64,000 nucleotides of DNA. Source: Butyrivibrio sp. XPD2002 (GTDB lineage: Bacteria > Bacillota > Clostridia > Lachnospirales > Lachnospiraceae). Where the stretch lies: NCBI RefSeq assembly GCF_000423945.1, contig NZ_KE384116.1, positions 130,879-194,878 of the forward strand, read 5' to 3'. The notes beneath the pieces were generated by a model that did not search any database, had not been told where the DNA came from, and was given only the letters and a program-made list of their open reading frames with translations. A program made the position numbers and the translations under genes. Below are positions 1 to 7,967 of the stretch, in pieces. Positions within the stretch are counted from its first letter, which is position 1. Every line of letters begins with the position of its first letter.

Positions 1-1
1 T

Positions 2-430
2 GGAACAACTAGACGGGGATATTTTGTAGAAATAGTTGTCCAGAAAAAGAACCGGAACAACTAAAAAGCATATTAGGACAGAAATAGTTGTCCCCAAAAA
101 GGAACAGAACAACTAAACAGCATATAAGTGCAGAAATAGTTGTCCGGAAAAAAGAGCGGAACAACTAAGCAGCATATTAGTACAGAAATAGTTGTCCAGA
201 AAAAAGAGCGGAACAACTAAACAGCATATAAGTGCAGAAATAGTTGTCCGGAAAAAGAACAGAACAACTAAACAGCATATAAGTACAGAAATAGTTGTCC
301 GGGAAAAGAACAGAACAACTAAACAGCATATAAGTACAGAAATAGTTGTCCAAAAAAAGGAACAGAACAACTAAATGGCATATAAATGCAGAAACAGTTG
401 TCCTGAAAAAGAAATCGGAACAACTAGAAG
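2..430. repeat. Tandem array of about 8.3 units of 51-54 bp, each with an internal dyad
   Basis: Units start at about 2, 54, 106, 158, 210, 261, 312, 364 and 418 (the last is partial). Each opens with GGAACAACTA or AGAACAACTA and carries TAGTTGTCC about 22 bases later, so the two ends are inverted copies of one another. A purine-rich linker, roughly GGAAAAAGAAC, joins one unit to the next. The inner segment is also conserved (AACAGCATATAAGTGCAGAA in the typical unit), so it is not a CRISPR spacer. The arms can pair within a unit or across a linker. The spacing of about 52 bp is close to five helical turns, which would put the dyads on one DNA face. No real gene lies here. Its function is unknown: protein-binding array, structured RNA or inert satellite are all possible. 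Confidence 0.95.
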
Positions 431-450
431 CTGATACTTATTAGAATTAT

Positions 451-526
451 TTCCACCACCCCAAGCTCCCCTCCAAATTTCCACCACTCCAAGCTCACCT
501 CCAAATTCCCACCCCTCAAGCCCCAT
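451..526. repeat. C-rich direct repeat, two close copies and one degraded copy
   Basis: Two 27-base copies at 451-477 and 479-505 begin TTCCACCAC and end CTCCAAA, differing at two positions. A looser third copy follows at 506-526. The strand is strongly pyrimidine-rich, unlike the surrounding DNA. It lies between the tandem array and the PilZ gene. Nothing coding is visible, and I see no convincing promoter or ribosome binding site between here and 601. Confidence 0.7.
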
Positions 527-600
527 TTTCTCCCCGAATTTCTGCATTTAAGCGCGTTTTTATAATTGCGAAGACATAGACGTTGTAATAAAATATCAAT

Positions 601-2226
601 ATGAAACTAAGCGACGTGATGAAAGATTCAAAAATAAAAATTCATGCATCCATCAATGGGCACGGAATTCTCCTTATTACTAAGGCGGATATAGGTGTTC
701 GTGATGGTCTTCTTGTGGACTCCCTTACTTACTTTGATGAGGACCTTACGTTTACGGAACCCTCCAAGGTTGTGGCTGTCAATAAGCGTGACGGCAGATC
801 CTATGAGTTCAAGGCTACGAGGATCGGACCTGTGGAGACCAAGTATGGTAAGTTCCATCTGATAAGATGCACGGACGATGGCAAGATCGTCAATCGCAGA
901 CAGGCTGAGAGATATGATATCGACAGACTCGGCGTTATCAGGATTGGCGACAGCAAGGATATCAGGAATGCTCTCGTCTATGATATTTCAATGAAGGGCA
1001 TAGCCTTTATTCTTGACACGGAAGCCTCCGTGAAGGTTGGGGATCACATTATCGCGTCATTTAGATACGATCCGACTTATTTCCATTTTTATGCATGCGA
1101 AGCAACTGTGGTTCGCGTATTTACGATGAATGGTCAGCCGGCAGTCGGCTGTACTCTTGATGCTATGGGAGCTGATCTTGTAACGCTCATAACCAGCAGG
1201 AAGAAGGAGAAGCTCGGCCTTAAGGTTGACGATATCCTTGATGTTGCGGGATCACCCGATGAAAAGATTGCATCAGGAGATAAGATTCCTGTGAATTACG
1301 TTCCGCAGCTGGCTGTTTCTAAGGAATACGAGAGCCAGAAGCATCAGGGCAAGTGGGAGCTTCACACACCTGAGAAAAAGCAAAAGAGTACACCTGCTCC
1401 CAAGTATGAAAAGCCGCAGCCAAGGCGTGAGCAGATTCCTGTGGAAGAAGAGGATCCTGAGCTTCAGCTCATGTCTCCCGACGAGGCAGCAGATCTTATT
1501 CCCGAGAGATCGGAGGAGGAGATCATGCGTAAAAGGGCAGAGCGCGTAGCCGATATGGACGATATGCCCGAGCTTCCAAACAGCATGCCGCTGGTGGATG
1601 CCGATGACCTTGAGGAGCTTGCTTCAATAGAGGATAGAACTCCTGCCAAGGCTAAGAAGCTTTTGCCGCAAAAGCCTGAGAATCCGCTTGATGATCTTAA
1701 GAAGACTAGGGGCGGTGCTACCAAGAAGTCCAAGCAGATGGTAGCTGACCTTGCTTCACTTGAAGGCGCTTCATTTAAGCCTTCAGAGAAGACTAAGAGG
1801 AAGCTGGATTTCATATCAAAAATAGTTGGGGATAAGAACGAGCTTAAGAAGATGATTGATACTTCCGATGAACCTGATTACAGGGCAGCGGAGGGAATGT
1901 CAGCCGCAAGGACAGGTCATCAGGTTAGATTTGTCGATGCGTATAATACTTCTATGAATACAAAGCCTGCACCCAGTTCGGAGAAAGCGGTAAATGCGGG
2001 GAGGACTCCGGCGGATGACAGGTATATGGCAGATGAGCCTGTAAGAACAAGGAAGCAGACCTCTGCACTTCCCGGTGGATTCCATGATGAATTCGACGGA
2101 TACTTTAATCAGAATGGCAACGCTGTAGACGAAGGTCTCTTTGCTCCCAAGAGGGATGACGGATTCCTTACTCCTGAACAGATTGCAGATATTATAGAAC
2201 TTGAGAGGATAAGTAAGAACGAGTAA
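601..2226 (+). CDS. PilZ-domain protein (c-di-GMP receptor) with long charged C-terminal tail
   Basis: The 541-residue product starts with a YcgR-N-like beta-rich segment (about 1-95) followed by a PilZ domain (about 97-205). Both c-di-GMP binding signatures are present: RRQAER at 99-104 (RxxxR) and DISMKG at 128-133 (D/NxSxxG), so ligand binding is likely. From about residue 240 to the end the protein is low-complexity, rich in Lys, Glu, Asp and Pro, and probably disordered. No membrane segment or signal peptide is seen, so it is cytoplasmic. No clear Shine-Dalgarno precedes the ATG, which is unusual here, so the start is less certain than the domain call. In Firmicutes PilZ proteins usually link c-di-GMP to motility or envelope functions; the partner is not evident from the neighbours. 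An HD-GYP gene lies 6 kb downstream. Confidence 0.85.
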   Translation: MKLSDVMKDSKIKIHASINGHGILLITKADIGVRDGLLVDSLTYFDEDLTFTEPSKVVAVNKRDGRSYEFKATRIGPVETKYGKFHLIRCTDDGKIVNRRQAERYDIDRLGVIRIGDSKDIRNALVYDISMKGIAFILDTEASVKVGDHIIASFRYDPTYFHFYACEATVVRVFTMNGQPAVGCTLDAMGADLVTLITSRKKEKLGLKVDDILDVAGSPDEKIASGDKIPVNYVPQLAVSKEYESQKHQGKWELHTPEKKQKSTPAPKYEKPQPRREQIPVEEEDPELQLMSPDEAADLIPERSEEEIMRKRAERVADMDDMPELPNSMPLVDADDLEELASIEDRTPAKAKKLLPQKPENPLDDLKKTRGGATKKSKQMVADLASLEGASFKPSEKTKRKLDFISKIVGDKNELKKMIDTSDEPDYRAAEGMSAARTGHQVRFVDAYNTSMNTKPAPSSEKAVNAGRTPADDRYMADEPVRTRKQTSALPGGFHDEFDGYFNQNGNAVDEGLFAPKRDDGFLTPEQIADIIELERISKNE

Positions 2227-2262
2227 AGACTAAAACTAATTACAAACGGGGGAGTTTGACTT

Positions 2263-5025
2263 ATGGGGACAAATCACAGAATCCATTTCGGATTTCTTTT
2301 TCATGTAAATTTTTATCATGCTGATCTTGGGGATACCAACGACAACAAGGGCTTTGGAAGAGACCTTGCACGTATCCGCGAGATCCTTGATATCATGGCC
2401 AAGGCTAATAAGGAGGGGCAGCCTGTTCAGGCAGCGTGGGATTTTGAGAATGATTACACACTTGGAAGAATCCTCCCTTCATTGGGGCCCGATGTTGTTG
2501 ACGGCGTCAAGGCACGGCTTCGTGAGAGAGGCGACGAGCTTTTATTCTCGGGAAGACATGCCAATCTTTTTGCCGGCATGACAGGAAAAGAGCTCAATTT
2601 TGCACTTCATTTTAAATCCAATGATCTTGGTGAAACTTCAGATGCACTTCGCGCAGAGGGTGATATTTTCACTCCGTCTATGATCGCCAGACTGAGAAAG
2701 TCAGGTATTAATACTGTGCTTTTGGGAAACAGTAATGTTGGTCCAAATGCGCTGTCCACGGTAAGTAAGGAGCTCAGGAAATCTCCTTATGAGACCTACA
2801 ATCCATCAACCTACAGACATGGTAACAATTCAATAGTGGTGGTTCCTTACTACACTCCGGCTGACTGGATTGAAGAGGGTTCAATGACAAAGTTCCTGAC
2901 AGGTCTTCATGAAAAGCAGCTGTCCGGTGAGATTGAGGGTGACCTTTTTGTGCTGGCAGGCGCTGATGTGAGAAGTCCCTGGTGGGAGCCTATGGAGATC
3001 AGAAGTCTTTTCAGAAAGGCAGCAGGTACCGAGGGTCTTGCAGGCTTCCTTAGAGCTCTGAGAAAACTGGACTTTGTTGCGTATAACACACCAAGCGGAT
3101 ATTTGAGAGATCATGCTCCTGTATCGGAGATCACCTTCGCAGGGGATGTGGCTGAGGGCAGAGGAAGTGACCTTTCATCCTACAGTGAGCTTCCCTATGA
3201 CAGACTTATCTGGACCCGTATCGAGAGAGCGAGAATCGGCAGCAGGATTTACAACGCTGAGAGAGCATCCGATTCCCTGGCTGAGAGAATAAGACTTTTG
3301 TCAGCATCCGAGTTTGGACCGTTTTCACCGGCGCCGGAAAAGGACAGGTTCAGCGAGATTGAAAGGCTGTCTCTTGATATTCAGAATATCGAGAGAAAGG
3401 CTATTAATACAAAAGAGATGTCCATGAGAACCAGCGGACGTCAGAGACTTAACAACAGTGCGATCGGTAAGCATCTCTACTCAAGGAGAAAGGACGAGGA
3501 GGAGAGGAATTCCTTCATTATAATGAATGCCTCCGGTCAGAGAACTGTCTCCTTCCAGCTTGCTATCGACGGAGGTCAGTGTCCAAAAATCAGTACACTG
3601 GTTTTGGAGTGTGATGAGTGTCAGATCGACTCCTACACCGCAGTTGAGATGGGTAAGGAGAACGGATATGTAAACACCGCCTTTGTGGTTATGAAGTTCG
3701 CAGAGGCTCAGAATACTTACAAGATTTATTATCATTTTGACAGGTCGGATATTCCGAAGGAGCCCCATAAGCCGCTTATTGAGCTAAGACCCGAGGATCA
3801 CCCTGTTTTCCATGCTGAGGGTGCCATGAAAAGGCTCCTTGAGGCACAGGGTAAGCTTAAGACAAAGCCGGAGCCTCCCAAGGAAGAACAGAATCCTGCA
3901 GTTGCAGAGCGCATAGCAGCCATGAACAATGCCAAGGGTGCAGGCAAGGCAGCCCGCATAGCAGGTGTGGAGAGAGAAAGCTATGTTATCACAAGCCCCG
4001 GACATAAGCTTAAGATTGTTGTGGGCGGAACAGGAGCTTCAAAGGGTAAGATCCGCGAGGTGTACTTCGGAGATGAGAGAATCGGAGATGAGCAGTTCCT
4101 TTCATCCTTTGTAAAAAGCGGTGATACCGTAAATGAGTTTACCTGTGAGGAGGTTGCTTCTGCTGAGCTTGCGGGAAGAGGAGACGGTGTGAAGATTACC
4201 GGAACGGTTCACGCAAAGGGCGAGGTAACTCCGGGTAAATTTACAATGCAGCTCATTAAGACATCTGCTCTTAAGGGAATAGACGGCGTTCTGGTTCATA
4301 TGGATGTGACTTACCCCGATATGGAAAACGATGCGGGAGCACTTCAGGAGGTGGCACCGTTCCAGATATCACCTCAGTACCGCGCAGGTGTGGCTGTAAT
4401 AAGGAAGAGCTTCACCGGGGATGTGAGCGATTTCCCTGTTTCTGTTTTCGGAAAAGCGGTGAGAGGAAACGAGAATATCTCTTCATTTAACCATCAGCTT
4501 ACAGCAGGTATCGTAGGTGCCAAGGGCGCTCTGTCAGGCTTACTTCTTGGTATTCCGAGAACTGTTCTTGGAGGCCTTGCGGTTTGTCCCGGAAGACTTA
4601 CAACGGACGGCGAGGGTCAGCACCTTTGCCTCAATCCCTACGGAACCTACGGCACCGGCAAGAGGGAGTATCCTTCCAAGAGCGCGGGACTTATGCAGAA
4701 ATACGCAGACGCGGCTGTCAATGAAAAGCCTGCAAATATAGCTGCCGGCTACAGCGGAGTTCGTGAGAGATTCTGCATGTGCATGGCTGGCTTTGGCGGT
4801 GCAAGTCCCAGCGAGAATCTTATTGCCGAGCTTACAGCTTTTTGTGACGGAGCAATTATCTGCGGAGATGAGACCGGTGTTATCCATCCCTTCGAGGGCG
4901 ATAATGTGAGACTTCCAAGGACCTACAAGGATGTTTCCATAAGACCTGTAAAGAGCGCAGATCCTGCTGAACTCAAGGCGATAAAGGCAGAGCTCTCCAA
5001 GTTTTTAAATCACCGTCGCAAATGA
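2263..5025 (+). CDS. Large GH38/GH57-like barrel protein, probable glycoside hydrolase or deacetylase-fold enzyme
   Basis: A 920-residue protein with a good ribosome binding site (GGGGGAG at 2248-2254) and a 36-base gap after the PilZ gene, so probably co-transcribed. The N-terminus (HFGFLFHVNFYHADLGDT, then WDFENDYTLGRILP) resembles the (beta/alpha)7 barrels of GH38, GH57 and polysaccharide deacetylases, where early His and Asp residues bind metal or substrate. The middle (about 350-420) is charged and probably helical. The C-terminal third looks like beta-sandwich sequence with Gly-rich turns. No signal peptide or membrane segment is visible, so it would act in the cytoplasm, for example on storage polysaccharide. 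The family placement rests on appearance only; substrate and catalytic residues are not established. Confidence 0.5.
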   Translation: MGTNHRIHFGFLFHVNFYHADLGDTNDNKGFGRDLARIREILDIMAKANKEGQPVQAAWDFENDYTLGRILPSLGPDVVDGVKARLRERGDELLFSGRHANLFAGMTGKELNFALHFKSNDLGETSDALRAEGDIFTPSMIARLRKSGINTVLLGNSNVGPNALSTVSKELRKSPYETYNPSTYRHGNNSIVVVPYYTPADWIEEGSMTKFLTGLHEKQLSGEIEGDLFVLAGADVRSPWWEPMEIRSLFRKAAGTEGLAGFLRALRKLDFVAYNTPSGYLRDHAPVSEITFAGDVAEGRGSDLSSYSELPYDRLIWTRIERARIGSRIYNAERASDSLAERIRLLSASEFGPFSPAPEKDRFSEIERLSLDIQNIERKAINTKEMSMRTSGRQRLNNSAIGKHLYSRRKDEEERNSFIIMNASGQRTVSFQLAIDGGQCPKISTLVLECDECQIDSYTAVEMGKENGYVNTAFVVMKFAEAQNTYKIYYHFDRSDIPKEPHKPLIELRPEDHPVFHAEGAMKRLLEAQGKLKTKPEPPKEEQNPAVAERIAAMNNAKGAGKAARIAGVERESYVITSPGHKLKIVVGGTGASKGKIREVYFGDERIGDEQFLSSFVKSGDTVNEFTCEEVASAELAGRGDGVKITGTVHAKGEVTPGKFTMQLIKTSALKGIDGVLVHMDVTYPDMENDAGALQEVAPFQISPQYRAGVAVIRKSFTGDVSDFPVSVFGKAVRGNENISSFNHQLTAGIVGAKGALSGLLLGIPRTVLGGLAVCPGRLTTDGEGQHLCLNPYGTYGTGKREYPSKSAGLMQKYADAAVNEKPANIAAGYSGVRERFCMCMAGFGGASPSENLIAELTAFCDGAIICGDETGVIHPFEGDNVRLPRTYKDVSIRPVKSADPAELKAIKAELSKFLNHRRK

Positions 5026-5043
5026 TTTTCGGTGAAAAATCTG

Positions 5044-5073
5044 TTGACGCAGACATGCGTTTTTTGATATTGT
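5044..5073 (+). promoter_or_regulatory. Probable glnA promoter
   Basis: TTGACG at 5044-5049 and TATTGT at 5068-5073 are separated by 18 bases. The start would fall near 5080, where the shared leader motif AAGGCAAAGGCG begins. Confidence 0.65.
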
Positions 5074-5079
5074 AGACGC

Positions 5080-5131
5080 AAGGCAAAGGCGCCATTCCAT
5101 AGGGAAAAGTGTCTTTGCCTTTTCTTTTTTT
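5080..5131 (+). terminator. glnA leader terminator/attenuator carrying the shared AAGGCAAAGGCG motif
   Basis: AAGGCAAAG at 5080-5088 pairs perfectly with CTTTGCCTT at 5113-5121. Further inner pairs (GCGC with GUGU, UUCC with GGAA) extend the stem, and a T-rich tract follows to 5131. It lies between the promoter and the glnA start about 95 bases downstream, so it should stop transcription unless opened. ANTAR proteins act by antitermination and one is encoded just after glnA, so it is an obvious candidate. I could not draw the usual ANTAR double hexaloop here. Confidence 0.75.
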
Positions 5132-5224
5132 AGAGAAAAAATTCCGCGAGCGCGCAAGGGCTTTAGTGGTTTTAGAAATATTGCGGCAGCGCCTCCGCAT
5201 AAGATGGCGCAGAAAGAGGATGAA

Positions 5225-6580
5225 ATGGGCAAGCTAACCAAAAAGGACATTTTCAGAATTGTGAAGGAAGAAGACGTAGCTTTTATCAGGCTTCAGTTTT
5301 GCGATATTTTCGGCACACCGAAGAATATTGCCATAACTGCAGGTCAGCTTGAAACTGCACTTAACAATGACTGCATGTTTGACGGCTCAGCTATAGAGGG
5401 ATTTACAGGACTTTCAGGTGATAAGTTTGAGGAGCTTGAGAGCGACATGTATCTGTACCCCGATCTTGACAGTTTTCAGATATATCCCTGGAGACCCCAG
5501 AGTGGTAAGGTTGCAAGAATGTTCTGCGACGTTTACACCGCTGACAGAAAGCCTTTTACATGTGATTCCAGACATATTCTTAAGAAGGTTCTTGAGGAGG
5601 CAAAGGAGATGGGCCTTATTTTCAAGGCAGATCCCCAGCTTGAGTTTTTCCTCTTTGATCTTGATGATGAGGGACAGCCTACGACACAGACTCATGAGAA
5701 TGCCGGCTATTTTGACCTTGCTCCTGCAGATCAGGGTGAGAACGTGCGCCGTGATATCATCATGAACCTTGAGGAGCTGGATTTTAATATCACTTCCTCT
5801 CACCATGAGATTTCTCCTGCTCAGCACGAGATTGAGTTTACAGAAGATGACGCAGCCAGAATGGCTGATATGATAATGACCTTCAAGATGGCAGTTAAGA
5901 CTATTGCTAAGCGCCACGGTCTCTATGCGACCTTCATGCCCAAGCCCAAGGAAGGCGTGAACGGTTCAGGTATGCACATCAATATCCTCTGTGAGGACGA
6001 GGAGGGAAGAGATGTTTTTGCAGGACAGGATGGCAAGCTCTCTGAGATCGCAAATCATTTCATCGCAGGTGTCCTTGAGCATATCTGTGGCATGACTCTT
6101 GTGACCAATCCTCTTGTTAATTCCTATAAGAGACTTGTTCCCGGCTATGATGCTCCTGTTAATGTGTCATGGTCTTCATCATCAACCAACAGAAGTGCGC
6201 TTATCAGAATTCCTACAATGGCAGGCAGAAATGCCAGAATCGAGCTTCGTAATCCTGATGCTGCATGCAACCCTTATCTTGCGCTGGCACTTATTCTTGC
6301 GGCAGGTATGGATGGAATCAAGAGAGAGCTTATGCCTCCGGCTGAGCTCAAGGTCAATCTTAAGAACAAGACCGATGAGGAGCTTAGAAAGACTAGATTC
6401 TCAACTCTTCCCGAGACTTTGGGAGAGGCCATCGACAGCTACAAGAAGGACAAGTTTGTAAAGGGCGTTCTTGGAGATGCTGTATTTAACAGATATCTTG
6501 ATGCAAAGCGCAGCGAGTGGAAGAATTTCCGCACCTGTGTGACCCAGTGGGAGATCAACGAATATCTGAACAAGCAGTAA
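5225..6580 (+). CDS. glnA: Glutamine synthetase, type I
   Basis: Makes glutamine from glutamate, ammonia and ATP, the main ammonia-assimilation step, as a cytoplasmic dodecamer. The start chosen is the ATG at 5225, preceded by AAGAGGA at 5214-5220; an upstream in-frame ATG at 5204 has no ribosome binding site. The 451-residue product has the GSI length of Firmicutes. Visible motifs are the latch DGSAIEGF (53-60), the ATP-site stretch KPKEGVNGSGMH, the substrate region NRSALIRIP and the glutamate-site RIELRNPDAACNPY. A terminator-type leader precedes the gene and an ANTAR regulator follows after 29 bases. This pairing matches the known clostridial glnA-nitR arrangement, so regulation by antitermination is likely. 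Confidence 0.97.
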   Translation: MGKLTKKDIFRIVKEEDVAFIRLQFCDIFGTPKNIAITAGQLETALNNDCMFDGSAIEGFTGLSGDKFEELESDMYLYPDLDSFQIYPWRPQSGKVARMFCDVYTADRKPFTCDSRHILKKVLEEAKEMGLIFKADPQLEFFLFDLDDEGQPTTQTHENAGYFDLAPADQGENVRRDIIMNLEELDFNITSSHHEISPAQHEIEFTEDDAARMADMIMTFKMAVKTIAKRHGLYATFMPKPKEGVNGSGMHINILCEDEEGRDVFAGQDGKLSEIANHFIAGVLEHICGMTLVTNPLVNSYKRLVPGYDAPVNVSWSSSSTNRSALIRIPTMAGRNARIELRNPDAACNPYLALALILAAGMDGIKRELMPPAELKVNLKNKTDEELRKTRFSTLPETLGEAIDSYKKDKFVKGVLGDAVFNRYLDAKRSEWKNFRTCVTQWEINEYLNKQ

Positions 6581-6609
6581 TAGATTATTAAGTAAGGGAA
6601 TGTGCCAGC

Positions 6610-7161
6610 TTGCAAAACATTATAGTTGCATTCGCTAAGCAGTCGGATGCGCAGAACTTCAAAAGCATATTGATGCGTGGCGGTTTTGAGATCGCCAACG
6701 TGTGCACAACCGGTGCCCAGGTTCTTTCAGCTATGGAGAACCTTGGTAGCGGCGTGGTCATTTGCGGCTCCAGGCTCGGTGATATGCAATGCATCGAGCT
6801 TGCAGGGGATATGCCGGACTATTTCACCATGCTTTTGGTTGCAAGCCCCGCAAAGGCAGATGAGTTACCGCTCCACGATCACAGCAATATCGTGTATCTG
6901 CCCACACCCCTTAAAAAGGACGACCTCTTTTCAACGGTGACCATGCTTGTGGAGGGCGTTCAGCTCCGCCGCAAGAAGCTCAAGGAAAAGAGGAGATTCA
7001 GAAGTATCGAGGATCAGAAGATCATCGACAGCGCCAAGGCGATCCTTATGGAGCGCCACAATATGACTGAGCCCGAGGCCCACAAATATCTGCAGAAATG
7101 TTCCATGGATTCCGGAACATCTCTTCTTGAAACCGCGGAGATGGTTCTGTCTATCAAGTGA
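6610..7161 (+). CDS. ANTAR-domain response regulator with pseudo-receiver (NitR-like)
   Basis: A 183-residue protein with an N-terminal receiver-like domain (about 1-118) and a C-terminal ANTAR RNA-binding domain (about 125-183, ending LLETAEMVLSIK). ANTAR proteins bind paired hairpins in leader RNAs and prevent termination. The receiver looks unphosphorylatable: where the phospho-Asp is expected the sequence reads VVICGSRLGDM, with Gly in its place, and the usual KP pair reads TP. Control is therefore probably by ligand or protein contact. The start is TTG at 6610, chosen because AAGGGA at 6594-6599 is well spaced and no ATG fits. It is co-transcribed with glnA, and by analogy with clostridial nitR it probably controls glnA and perhaps other nitrogen leaders. 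Confidence 0.88.
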   Translation: MQNIIVAFAKQSDAQNFKSILMRGGFEIANVCTTGAQVLSAMENLGSGVVICGSRLGDMQCIELAGDMPDYFTMLLVASPAKADELPLHDHSNIVYLPTPLKKDDLFSTVTMLVEGVQLRRKKLKEKRRFRSIEDQKIIDSAKAILMERHNMTEPEAHKYLQKCSMDSGTSLLETAEMVLSIK

Positions 7162-7168
7162 TTTTTGG

Positions 7169-7203
7169 AAACTCTCTATATTAAAATGTAGGGAGTTTTT
7201 TTA
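7169..7203 (+). terminator. Intrinsic terminator after glnA-ANTAR operon
   Basis: AAACTCTC pairs with GGGAGTTT (one G-U pair), with additional TA pairs in the loop, followed by a run of seven T. Confidence 0.85.
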
Positions 7204-7256
7204 TTAAGAAATTCTCAGGTGAAAATCTTTTTCTGTTGCCCCTTTGAACATCATAT

Positions 7257-7268
7257 ATATGGTATAAT
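7257..7268 (+). promoter_or_regulatory. Extended -10 promoter for the thioesterase gene
   Basis: TGGTATAAT, with TATAAT at 7263-7268, is an extended -10 element. No good -35 is seen at 17 bases, which is common for extended -10 promoters. Confidence 0.6.
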
Positions 7269-7302
7269 TTACTTATATTTTTTAGGAAAACGGAGGCTTG
7301 TT

Positions 7303-7812
7303 ATGAACAACAGAGTTTTTCATGTAGATCACCAGATAGCAAGTAAAAATGTGGAGGATTCCGTCACAGAGTGGACCAGAGTCGTTAAGTTTGATGAGAT
7401 CAACGGTTATGAGCGACTTTTCGGTGGAGAGCTGATGAGCTGGATAGATCAGGTAGCGGGCACAACTGCTCTAAGGCATGCCGGCACGCCGGTTACGACT
7501 GCTGCGATTGATAACATGCAGTTCAAGCAGGCGATCAAGCTCAATGATATCGTTGTTTTAATAGGAAGAATTACTCACGTTGGAAGGACTTCCATGGAGG
7601 TTCGCGTGGACACCTACGTTGAGGATCTTCGCACAGGCATGAGACATGTGGTTAACAGAGCTTACCTCACCGAGGTCTGCGTCGATGAAGACGGCAACCC
7701 GACTACGGTTCCTTATGGCCTGAATGTCCGCACTGAGACTGAGAGAGCTGAGTGGCAGGGCGCTGAAAAGAGAATAGAGCTGCGTGCGCAGAGGAGAAGA
7801 GAAGGATTTTAA
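7303..7812 (+). CDS. Acyl-CoA thioesterase, hotdog fold (YciA/YkhA-like)
   Basis: A 169-residue single hotdog-domain protein. The sequence FGGELMSWIDQVAGTTALRH contains the helix and acidic residue typical of the acyl-CoA thioesterase group, followed by MQFKQAIKLNDIV and a strand-rich half. Family members hydrolyse fatty acyl-CoA to free acid and CoA in the cytoplasm; chain-length preference cannot be read here. The ATG at 7303 is chosen because CGGAGG sits at 7291-7296; an in-frame ATG at 7219 lies upstream of the promoter. The gene appears monocistronic, with its own promoter and a following hairpin. It lies 1 kb from ptb-buk, so a role in short-chain acyl-CoA turnover is possible but unproven. 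Confidence 0.9.
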   Translation: MNNRVFHVDHQIASKNVEDSVTEWTRVVKFDEINGYERLFGGELMSWIDQVAGTTALRHAGTPVTTAAIDNMQFKQAIKLNDIVVLIGRITHVGRTSMEVRVDTYVEDLRTGMRHVVNRAYLTEVCVDEDGNPTTVPYGLNVRTETERAEWQGAEKRIELRAQRRREGF

Positions 7813-7852
7813 TTTAGGGCTTTTCCTTTGGTACTAAAGAGTGTAAAATAGT

Positions 7853-7890
7853 TTCCTACATACCTTTATTAAGTTATGTAGGAATTCTTG
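7853..7890 (+). terminator. Hairpin terminator after the thioesterase gene
   Basis: A perfect 10-bp stem TTCCTACATA / TATGTAGGAA (7853-7862, 7875-7884) followed by a short, interrupted T-rich stretch. Confidence 0.7.
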
Positions 7891-7967
7891 TTTGTATGAG
7901 AAATTTCTGTTTTGTCTGGGGGGGATAAGAAACGAGCATTAGTAGTAAAGAGGGAACAGAGACAAAG

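Noticed and set aside
113..374. Short open frames of 60 and 85 codons through the tandem repeat, on both strands
   Set aside because: They arise because three repeat units are a multiple of three. Neither has a ribosome binding site, and the frames break where unit length changes.
2..430. CRISPR array
   Set aside because: The sequence between the dyad arms is conserved from unit to unit, so there are no spacers, and no cas gene is nearby.
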